From assembly GCF_024256385.1 (NCBI RefSeq), contig NZ_JAMLFW010000001.1, positions 2,046,001-2,110,000 of the forward strand: a stretch of DNA of 64,000 nucleotides, read 5' to 3'. The notes under the pieces are model-generated. The model saw only the letters and a list, made by a program, of their open reading frames with translations, did not search any database and was not told the DNA's origin. Shown piece after piece: positions 42,662-49,888 of this stretch (its first letter is position 1; the number at the start of each line of letters is the position of its first letter). Both the position numbers and the translations under genes were made by a program. Source of the DNA: Anatilimnocola floriformis. Its GTDB lineage: Bacteria > Planctomycetota > Planctomycetia > Pirellulales > Pirellulaceae.

Positions 42662-44359
42662 CTAATTCCCTTTCTTTTTGGCGTTTTTCTTGGCCGCGGC
42701 TTGAGCCACGGGCCAGGGCGCGACGTTCGAGCGCTCGGCCCACTTTGTATAGAGCTCGCTCATCTCGCGCACTTTTTCGGGATGCTTCGCGGCCAGGTTC
42801 TTGGCTTCGATGCGATCCTGCGCAATGTCATATAGCTCCCATTCCTGGTTGTGCTTGGCAACGAGCTTCCAATCGCCGACGCGCACCGCGCGGTTCCCTT
42901 CGTGTTCCCAATAAATGGCGTCGCGCTTGAGCGGTTCATTCTGAAACGCGGGCCGTAAGCTCAGGCCGACGAGCGGCGTGGCTTCGGCGGGATACTTCGC
43001 TTCGGCGAGGTCGACGCAGGTGGCCATTAAGTCGATCAAATGCCCCGGCTGTTTGCGGAGCTCGCCCTTGGCGGTGATTCCCTTCGGCCAGTGAGCGATG
43101 AGCGGCGTGCTGATGCCTCCCTCGTGAACCCAGTGCTTGTATTCGCGGAACGGCGTGTTCGAAACGTTCGCCCAGCCCTGACCATAAGCGACGTAGGTGT
43201 CGTACGGGCCGGGGATCACGTTCGGTCCCTGGCGAACAGGATAGCCATCGCGCGTTTGCGGCGGCGTATTGGTGTTCGGCAGCGCCGTGGGGGCAATCGG
43301 TGGCAGCGAAGGTTTGTCCTTGCGCGGGCCATCTTCGCGGTTCATCGTCACGTTGCGGCCGTTGGCTTCGGCGCAACCGCCGTTGTCTTGCAGGAAGAAA
43401 ATCAGCGTGTTGTCGAAGCGGTTGGTTCGCTTCAGCTCGGCGATGATCTTGCCAATGCCTTGATCCATGCGGTCGACCATCGCGGCGTAGACTTCCATGC
43501 AAGCGATTTCGCGCTCGCGGTTTTTCACGGCATCCCAATCGCCGGCCTGCGGCGCCAGACCTTGAGCCTTGTCGATCAGACCGAGCTCGGCAGACTTTGC
43601 GAGGCGCGCTTTGCGAATCGCTTCGTAACCGGCGTCGTACTTGCCTTTGTATTTTGCAATGTCTTCTGGCAGCGCGTGCATCGGCCAGTGGGCAGCCGTG
43701 TAAGTGACGTACAAAAAGAACGGCTCTTGCTGGTGGTCGCGCTCGTGCTCGCCGATGAACTTCACCGCGTGATCGCTGATCGCATCGGTGAAGTAATACT
43801 GCTTCGGCTGATACTCCGCATCGGCATAGGGCGAGATGAGCGTGTTGTCGCGGCAGAGCGTGAACGGATCATAAAAGCTGCCGGCGCCCGAAATCATGCC
43901 GTAATACCGCTCGAAACCACGCTGCAGCGGCCAGTTGTGCTTGTCCCCTTCCGGTTGCGTGTTGCGCGTGACGTGCCACTTGCCCGAGGCATAGCTGCGA
44001 TAGCCGGCGGGCTTCAGCACCTGCGCGATCGTGCGGCAATCGGCGTTGAGGTTTCCCGTGTAGCCCGGCTTGCCGTGGTCATCCATCATGTGGCCGACGC
44101 CGGCCTGATGCGGATACAGACCGGTGAGGAGCGAGGCTCGCGTCGGGCAGCACCGGGCCATGTTATAGAACTGCGTGAACCGCAAACCACCGGCTGCGAG
44201 TCCATCGAGATTCGGCGTTTGAATCTCGCCGCCGTAGCAGCCGATGTCGGAGAAGCCCATATCGTCGCTCATGATGATGACGACGTTGGGACGCTCGGCG
44301 GCGGTGAGATTTGAAGCCAGAAAAAACGCGGCGGCAAACAGGAGGCAAATGCGATGCAT
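42662..44359 (-). CDS. secreted sulfatase (arylsulfatase A type)
   Basis: This 565-aa protein has a signal peptide (MHRICLLFAAAFFLASNLTA). Metal-binding Asp-Asp appears in VVIIMSDDMGFSDIGCYGG. The formylglycine site CxPxR is present as CCPTRASLLTG, with Cys70 as the residue to be modified, so an FGE enzyme is needed from elsewhere. HWPMHALPED, FFLQDNGG and a C-terminal GDWKLV segment complete the family pattern. It probably cleaves sulfate esters from polysaccharides in the periplasm or outside. Planctomycetes carry many such genes; this one is followed by a NagB gene on the same strand upstream. Confidence 0.93.
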   Translation of the reverse strand: MHRICLLFAAAFFLASNLTAAERPNVVIIMSDDMGFSDIGCYGGEIQTPNLDGLAAGGLRFTQFYNMARCCPTRASLLTGLYPHQAGVGHMMDDHGKPGYTGNLNADCRTIAQVLKPAGYRSYASGKWHVTRNTQPEGDKHNWPLQRGFERYYGMISGAGSFYDPFTLCRDNTLISPYADAEYQPKQYYFTDAISDHAVKFIGEHERDHQQEPFFLYVTYTAAHWPMHALPEDIAKYKGKYDAGYEAIRKARLAKSAELGLIDKAQGLAPQAGDWDAVKNREREIACMEVYAAMVDRMDQGIGKIIAELKRTNRFDNTLIFFLQDNGGCAEANGRNVTMNREDGPRKDKPSLPPIAPTALPNTNTPPQTRDGYPVRQGPNVIPGPYDTYVAYGQGWANVSNTPFREYKHWVHEGGISTPLIAHWPKGITAKGELRKQPGHLIDLMATCVDLAEAKYPAEATPLVGLSLRPAFQNEPLKRDAIYWEHEGNRAVRVGDWKLVAKHNQEWELYDIAQDRIEAKNLAAKHPEKVREMSELYTKWAERSNVAPWPVAQAAAKKNAKKKGN

Positions 44360-44410
44360 AAAAAACTCCGCGCGGGAAAGTCGCGTTGAGAGAGGTGTTG
44401 TCGGACAGAG

Positions 44411-45223
44411 CTACTGAGCCCCAATGCCGAGCTCGCGCAACTTGCCGCTCTCGAGCAGGCACTGAGCCCGTTCGACTTCGGCGTAGTAGTCGCGGCGAAC
44501 CAGCAACCGGGCGGCCGCTTCGTCAAAGACGCCAATTACTTCGCGATGTAGCTGCAGCGCCGACGCCGTGACCTGCGCGGTGATCGGCCCTTCGACGGTA
44601 TCGCGTACCGCGATCGCTTTGTGGGGACCAAAGGCCAGAAACAAACAGCGGCGGCTTTCCAAAATCGTGCCGACGCCCATCGTCACGGCGAGGCGAGGAA
44701 CCTTTTCTTCGCCGCCGAAGAAGCGAGCGTTGTCGCGGATGGTTTCACTCGCCAACGTCTTGAGTCGCGTGCGGCTGCCGAGCGACGACCCAGGTTCGTT
44801 GAACGCAATATGGCCATCGGTGCCGACGCCGAGAATCTGCAGATCAATGCCGCCGGCTTCTTTGATCAGCTGTTCGTACTGCCGGCAATGCGCTTCGAAA
44901 TCGAGCGCCCGGCCATCGGGCACGTGCGTGTTCGCCGGCGCGACGTTGATGTGGTCGAACAGATTCACCTGCATGAAGTGGCGATAGCTCTGCGGATGAG
45001 CCGGCCCGAGGCCGACGTACTCGTCGAGGTTGAACGTGCGGACCTGCGAGAAGTCGAGCCCTTCTTCCTGATGCAGGCGGATCAGCTCGCGATAGAGCAT
45101 CTGCGGGGTGCTGCCGGTGGCCAAGCCGAGGGTGCAATCGGGCTTACGCTTAACGAGATCGGCGACGAAGTGGGCGGCCCGGCGGCTGGCTGCTTGAGAA
45201 TTGGTTTCGATGATGACGCGCAT
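44411..45223 (-). CDS. nagB: glucosamine-6-phosphate deaminase
   Basis: This 270-aa enzyme converts glucosamine 6-phosphate to fructose 6-phosphate and ammonia. Family marks are LGLATGSTPQMLYREL (phosphate loop), FNLDEYVGL (Asp of the proton shuttle) and GVGTDGHIAFNEPGSS, which holds the catalytic Asp, His and Glu. Length is normal for NagB. It is encoded 51 bp upstream of the sulfatase on the same strand, which suggests joint use in breakdown of sulfated amino sugars; that link is inference. Confidence 0.95.
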   Translation of the reverse strand: MRVIIETNSQAASRRAAHFVADLVKRKPDCTLGLATGSTPQMLYRELIRLHQEEGLDFSQVRTFNLDEYVGLGPAHPQSYRHFMQVNLFDHINVAPANTHVPDGRALDFEAHCRQYEQLIKEAGGIDLQILGVGTDGHIAFNEPGSSLGSRTRLKTLASETIRDNARFFGGEEKVPRLAVTMGVGTILESRRCLFLAFGPHKAIAVRDTVEGPITAQVTASALQLHREVIGVFDEAAARLLVRRDYYAEVERAQCLLESGKLRELGIGAQ

Positions 45224-45575
45224 GGCGGGGTCCTTATACTCGAAGTATGAACCATGCTATGCGGAGCAGCGCAAGCTGACGAGGGGAGTCGGCCGACCGA
45301 GCGCGCTCCATCGTTCACGGAGTGAACGACGACAATGTCGTCGATTTCTCCGAAATCGATGGGCTGAGGTGGATCATCACGGTTGCAGGAACGAGCTCCG
45401 CGAAGTTCCGGATTTGGCGAGCAGACTCGACGGCGGTTTTTGCTTCCGCGTCCCGCTCGCCGACCGAGCACTCTAACCTCCACTCGCCTAACTCGCCGAA
45501 AGTCGCGGAGCTCTTTCGGCGGCGCGCGGTTGGTTGACCTCGATACGTCGAGCACGGAGTGATCGACGACAATGG
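45224..45575. other. non-coding region with palindromes and a repeated box
   Basis: No credible gene lies between nagB and the next gene (352 bases). It contains the palindrome CGACGACA-A-TGTCGTCG near 45325-45341 and two copies of a box CACGGAGTGAxCGACGACAATG-like, near 45314 and 45551. Both boxes are flanked by further short inverted repeats such as GTTCACGGAGTGAAC, so this is a REP-like non-coding element. Confidence 0.6.
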
Positions 45576-46322
45576 CTACGCATCAACTTCGTAGGCCTGC
45601 TTCAGCCAACGGCGAACTTGCAGGTCGATATCGCTCAGTTTCGTGATCGAAACGCGATGAGTGATGCGGTTCTTTTTCGCCGTGCCGCCGGTGTCGACGA
45701 GTCGCGCGGTGAAAGGTTCTTCTTGCAGCGCAAAGCCGAGATCGATGCGCGTGTTCGAGGCCGGCCTGATCTCGGCAAAGACATGGTGGCGGTACAAAGG
45801 CACGATGGTTTTGCACGGACAGATCCGCACACTGTCGCCGAGCGATTGAGCGAGCTCAATCAGGCGATCGTGCAACGGCTTCAAGCCTTGCCGCGGCCCG
45901 GCATACATCTCGGCGACATATTGCGGCGCGGTGGCGAGATATTCTTCGGGCGTTTCCGCGGCCACGCCTTCGCCTTTTCCAAACGCTCGTTCGGCCAACC
46001 AGCCTGAGGTGTTCGTGCCGAAGTTGAATTTCTTCTTCAGCCATTCCTGGCAGTCCTGCTTATCGTCTGGTCCGGCGGTGCGAATGTGCTTCAGCCACTC
46101 TTCGACATCGCGGCCCGTTTTTCCCTTGAGCTCCGAGATCCACTTTTGCACCATCGCGATGCCGGGATGCACGCTGTAGAGACTCGGCTTTGGAGCCGCC
46201 ACGATCGCCGGGTTGGCAAGCAGCTTGGCTGGCTTTTTGGCGCGACGCCGCTTCACGGCAACAGCGACGGAGGACTTTTTTCGCGCAGCGGTAGTCACAT
46301 TCGCAGACTTGGCAGAAGGCAT
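45576..46322 (-). CDS. DUF4287/DUF5655 protein
   Basis: This 248-aa protein has a Lys/Arg/Ala-rich N-terminus (residues 1-45, KRRRAKKPAKLL) that resembles a nucleic-acid-binding tail. The DUF4287 module follows (MVQKWISELKGKTGRDVEEW, about 57-130) and then the DUF5655 module (YAGPRQGLKPLHDRLIELAQ, about 140-245). These two domains often occur together in soil bacteria; their role is unknown. No operon partner is evident. Confidence 0.8.
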   Translation of the reverse strand: MPSAKSANVTTAARKKSSVAVAVKRRRAKKPAKLLANPAIVAAPKPSLYSVHPGIAMVQKWISELKGKTGRDVEEWLKHIRTAGPDDKQDCQEWLKKKFNFGTNTSGWLAERAFGKGEGVAAETPEEYLATAPQYVAEMYAGPRQGLKPLHDRLIELAQSLGDSVRICPCKTIVPLYRHHVFAEIRPASNTRIDLGFALQEEPFTARLVDTGGTAKKNRITHRVSITKLSDIDLQVRRWLKQAYEVDA

Positions 46323-46429
46323 GGCGAGCTCGAAGTGGGTAGGCAGCTGAGAGAGAGGCTGGGGTTAGTATTACATCTGCCGGGGGGCGGGTCGAATACT
46401 TTTCAGCCATTTTGCTGCGAAAAACCGGC

Positions 46430-46990
46430 TTACGATGCCTCGCCGAGTTTGTCGCGCAGTCGCAGCACGCCACGATGCACCAGGCCGGCGACGCTCGGCG
46501 GCGTGCGGTTGAGATGCGTCGCAATCTGGGCCAACGTCCAGCCGTGATAGTAGTGCAGCTCGACTGCCTCGCGCTGTTCGTCGGGGAGCGATTCGAGCGC
46601 ATCGGCCATCCGCAACAGCAGGTCATTTCGCTGAGCCCGATCGCTGGGGCTCGATTGTTCTGCCGCGAGCCAGGCTTCGAGCCGGGCCGACGAATCGTCA
46701 AGAACCTGTGCGAGCGGCAACTCTCTTCCGGCGTCTCGTTTCTGCCGGCCGAAGTCGCGCACGACGTGGGCCAGATGATTCGCCAGAATTTGCCGCAGCC
46801 AACCTGCCATCTCGCGCGAGGTTGCTCCCCGAAAACCAGCAAGTCCTTGATAGGCCTGAATCAGCGTCTGCTGCACGACGTCCGAAGTATCGACCTTCGG
46901 CGCTAGTCGCGGCGGCAACTGCATTCGCGCGAGCAGCCGCAAGTACGAGCGGAACTGCTCGGGGTCGAGAGGGGCATTGGCAGATGACAT
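46430..46990 (-). CDS. ECF-type RNA polymerase sigma factor
   Basis: This 186-aa protein has sigma region 2 (DTSDVVQQTLIQAYQGLAGF and EMAGWLRQILANHLAHVVRD) and region 4 with an HTH (LPDEQREAVELHYYHGWTL, then IATHLNRTPPSVAGLVHRGV). Region 3 is absent, as in ECF sigma factors. The form resembles the planctomycete groups that regulate together with Ser/Thr kinases. No anti-sigma gene is adjacent. It lies 13 bp behind the bestrophin gene in the same direction. Confidence 0.9.
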   Translation of the reverse strand: MSSANAPLDPEQFRSYLRLLARMQLPPRLAPKVDTSDVVQQTLIQAYQGLAGFRGATSREMAGWLRQILANHLAHVVRDFGRQKRDAGRELPLAQVLDDSSARLEAWLAAEQSSPSDRAQRNDLLLRMADALESLPDEQREAVELHYYHGWTLAQIATHLNRTPPSVAGLVHRGVLRLRDKLGEAS

Positions 46991-47003
46991 GCTCGAATTG
47001 TAT

Positions 47004-47933
47004 TCAATTCTGCTCGTCGCCGTTGCCGCTCGTCGGCCACGGCTTGGGTTCGGCAGGATCCATCACGGCGAGCAGATTGCCTTCGATGGTCTGGCAGAAG
47101 CGTTCCAGCGGGAGGTCGTTTTCGTCGAAGCCGAACGGGTCTTCGATTTCGACGCCGATTTCCTCGATGCCAAAAAAAACAAAGGCCACGAGCAGCGTGC
47201 CGCCGACGGTCCACCAATGCAGCGGCTCGACGAGCACGAACGGCAGCGTGAAGCAATAAAGAATGAGTGCTCGCCGCAAATGCACCATGTAGGCAAACGG
47301 AATCGGCGTCTTATGGATTCGCTCGCAGGCGCCGATGTAGTCGATTAGCAGATTTACGTTTTGATCGAAGAGCATCAGCATCTGATCGCTGATGACTTGC
47401 CGGTTGCGGGCGGTGACTGCGGCGCGCGAAATTCGCTGCGCGACGGCCAGCGGCATGTGCTGCGCGGCGAGCACGGCGCCAACGTCTGCTTGAGGCAGGT
47501 CCTTACTGCTCGGCGCGAGGGCTTTTGCTCCGCGCAGAGCCGACATGGCTGCATACGGGAACGACGCAGTCCAGAGGATTAATTCGCGTTGCAGTTCCGG
47601 AGCTGCCGTGAGCAGGGTGGTGGCCTGGCGGGCGAGGTTGCGACATTCATTGACCATGCCGCCCCACAGCTTGCGGCCTTCCCAGAATTTGTCGTACGAC
47701 GAATTGGTGCGAAACACCAGGAGCAAACCGAGCGCGGTTCCGATGAGAGTGTGGACGGTCGAAGGGACGGACAACGAGAACCCATGGATCCACGGGGGCA
47801 ACAACTCGTGAGCCGCCGTCACGAGCACCGACCAACCGACGCAAAGGGCGACCCGGCCCATAATTTCCGGCAGCATCGAGCCGCGAATATCGAGCAGGTG
47901 CGATCGCCAATCGTGCGGGTTGTAACTAATCAT
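47004..47933 (-). CDS. bestrophin-family anion channel
   Basis: This 309-aa membrane protein starts most plausibly at ATG 47933 (MISYNPHDWRSHLLDIRGS); an upstream in-frame start at 47999 is less likely. Family marks are FRTNSSYDKFWEGRKLWGG and NECRNLARQ after the second hydrophobic segment, and a later IPFAYMVHLRR. It has about four membrane helices. Bestrophins conduct chloride and other anions, and in phototrophs bicarbonate; the ion here is unknown. The sigma factor gene follows 13 bp downstream. Confidence 0.9.
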   Translation of the reverse strand: MISYNPHDWRSHLLDIRGSMLPEIMGRVALCVGWSVLVTAAHELLPPWIHGFSLSVPSTVHTLIGTALGLLLVFRTNSSYDKFWEGRKLWGGMVNECRNLARQATTLLTAAPELQRELILWTASFPYAAMSALRGAKALAPSSKDLPQADVGAVLAAQHMPLAVAQRISRAAVTARNRQVISDQMLMLFDQNVNLLIDYIGACERIHKTPIPFAYMVHLRRALILYCFTLPFVLVEPLHWWTVGGTLLVAFVFFGIEEIGVEIEDPFGFDENDLPLERFCQTIEGNLLAVMDPAEPKPWPTSGNGDEQN

Positions 47934-48006
47934 GCCGCCGAATTTACGGGCTGCGACGACGTTCGCCAATGGGAATTCGGGGGTGGAGTGACATGCCACC
48001 GTGTGC

Positions 48007-48024
48007 CACTGGCCAGAGCCAGTG
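48007..48024. repeat. CACTGGC palindrome, copy left of the IS
   Basis: CACTGGCC-AG-AGCCAGTG is a near-perfect palindrome. A sister copy stands at 49763-49782 on the other side of the IS, and a half copy (GTGCCACTGGCC) near 48063. It is a small repeat family separate from the GGGAGGGCGAGGCTCC family. Confidence 0.7.
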
Positions 48025-48145
48025 CTGGATTGGCGAGGGAACGTCGGCAGCTCGGCTCACCGGTGCCACTGGCCGTTTTGGCAAGAGGTTATCTGGCGAA
48101 CTAACGGTCGTTTCACGCCAGCGGCGCTGTCGCGGTGAGAGCGAA

Positions 48146-48160
48146 GGGAGGGCGAGGCTC
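48146..48160 (+). repeat. GGGAGGGCGAGGCTC repeat, left part split by the IS
   Basis: This is the first half of an interspersed repeat whose second half (GGCTCCTGCCGAGCCG) resumes at 49611-49626. The last five bases, GGCTC, are duplicated on both sides of the IS. Confidence 0.8.
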
Positions 48161-49610
48161 TGTCACGCGACATAAAGTTATGCCGTTAATCGCGACACAT
48201 AGTTTTGCCGTTAATCGCGACATAAAGTTTTGCCGGGTTGTGGGATTCGGTAGCATGAGTTCGTCTCGGGCGTCTGGTGAATTCGTTGCTGCGGAGATTC
48301 GATCATGCCTCGTGCTTTGGCTTTGGCGGTTCGGCGGGCGATTTGGCGACGATCTAAGAATGGGCAGTCGGTGGCGCTCATCGCCCAGGAGTTGGAGTTG
48401 TGCGAGCGGACGGTGAGGAGCTTTTTGCAGCGGTTGCGGGCGCGGGGCGAGGCTGCGTTGGCGGCCAATTATCAGGCGTGCGGCAGAGAGCGTTCGCAGG
48501 ATGCGGAAGTGGTGCGGCGGCGAACATTGCGATTGCGTGAGCAGCATCGGCGCTGGGGCGCTGAGCGTTTGCGAATTGAATTAACGCGGTGGTTTGTTGC
48601 GGCTCAACTTCCCAGCACGCGCACATTGCAGCGCTGGTTGCGGACCACGCGGCCTGCGCCGAGTGGTCGTCGCCAGGGCACGCGCGTGACGCGAGCAGAG
48701 CAGCCGCACCACGTTTGGCAGATTGATGCTGCGGAGCAGAAGCGACTGGCCAGCGGCGCGCCGGTGTCGTGGTTGCGCGTGGCCGATGAGTGCAGCGGCG
48801 CGGTGCTAATGTCGTTTGTTTTTTCCCCTCGGTCACTTCACGCAGGTTCCCGTGGTTCGCGTGCAGGCCTGTTTGCGGCAGGTTTTTAGCGAATATGGAA
48901 GGCCGCACGTGATGCGTGTCGACAACGGCGCACCGTGGGGTTCGTGGAGCGATCTCCCCACCGCGCTCGCGCTATGGCTCATCGGCTTGGGTATTGAGAT
49001 GCACTGGAACACGCCGCGCCGACCGCAGGAGAACGGCGTGATCGAACGAAGTCAGAGCCTGGTGAATACTTGGGCGGAACCGCGGCAGTGCCGAACTGTG
49101 CGTCAGTTTCAATCGCGACTGCGGCATGAAGATCGCTTGCAACGCGAAGTTTATCCCGCAATTCACAAGCAGCCGCGAGTCGTGGCGTTCCCCGAGCTGA
49201 AGCATTCGGGGCGCACCTACACGGCAGGTTGGGAACGACGTCACTGGAACTGGGACCGCGTGCTTGAGCATCTCAGCACCTATTGCGTGCCCCGTCGTGT
49301 CGATCAGTCGGGCAAGATCGGGCCGTATCACCGCAAGCTGTTTATCGGCGCCCGACACGCCGGCCGCGACGTGTACCTGAGCTTCGACCCCGATCGCTTG
49401 GAATGGCTGGTGACCGATGAACCAGGCAACCAACTGCGAGCGATATACGCCTCCGACTGGACTCCACACGCCGTGCGCACTCTCCAAGTGCCAGGGCCGG
49501 CGCAGCGTCGCAAATGAAAACACTGGCGTAGACAAGTGAACATGAAAGCTAGCTAGATCGGCAAAACTTTATGTCGCTATTAACGCGGCAAAACTTTGTG
49601 TCGCGTGACA
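48161..49610 (+). mobile_element. complete insertion sequence, IS481-like, 1450 bp
   Basis: The element begins with TGTCACGCGACA and ends with TGTCGCGTGACA, perfect 12-bp inverted ends that extend over about 25 bases with two mismatches. GGCTC occurs directly on both sides, a 5-bp target duplication. The left end has three tandem copies of a 25-bp unit (GCGACATAAAGTTATGCC type, starting 48167, 48192 and 48217), the right end two inverted copies (49559-49577 and 49586-49604). These are probably transposase binding sites. TGT ends and a DDE integrase fit IS481; tandem end repeats with 5-bp duplication are also reminiscent of the Tn7/Tn552 group. The perfect duplication suggests recent insertion. 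Confidence 0.9.
48305..49517 (+). pseudogene. DDE integrase-type transposase, frameshifted
   Basis: Two frames make one transposase of about 404 aa. The first part (48305 to about 48822) has an N-terminal HTH (IAQELELCERTVRSFLQRLR) and the first catalytic Asp (WQIDAAEQK). The second part (about 48819-49517) has the second Asp (MRVDNGAPWG) and the Glu (RRPQENGVIERS). The break lies in the run G-TTTTTT-CCCC at 48818-48828; one T fewer would restore the expected VFPLGHFTQVPV. This can be a decay mutation, a sequencing error in a homopolymer, or programmed +1 frameshifting; the rest of the gene has no stop and looks fresh. Confidence 0.85.
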
Positions 49611-49888
49611 GGCTCCTGCCGAGCCGCCGAGGTGGAATTGCGAAGGCCGCCAGCGACTGCTTTCGACCGGCGCGGCTCGGCGGGAGCCTCGCCCTCCCAA
49701 AGGCAGCGACAGCGTGAGCGGTTACCCGTTGGCTCGCTGACCCACCTCCCGTCGCCGATCGGCACTGGCCAACGAGCCAGTGGCACGCGAAAAATATCGT
49801 CAAGAAACTAGTGGACAACCAGCCACTACTCTCCTCTAGTGGGACGTCGCGTCGTGGATTTTCAGTTTCCCAAACGAGGAGCAGAGTC
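49611..49888. repeat. repeat-rich region right of the IS
   Basis: After the IS the interrupted repeat resumes (49611-49626). Its inverted partner CGGCTCGGCGGGAGCC... lies at 49673-49698. Outside these arms GCGCTGTCGC (48124-48133) pairs with GCGACAGCG (49705-49713). Before insertion this was therefore one long nested hairpin. The CACTGGC palindrome follows at 49763-49782. No gene is seen until 49889. Confidence 0.75.

Noticed and set aside
48007-49782. Composite transposon bounded by the CACTGGC palindromes
   Set aside because: The true element ends are fixed by the TGT/ACA inverted ends and the GGCTC duplication; the palindromes lie outside and belong to the resident repeat cluster.
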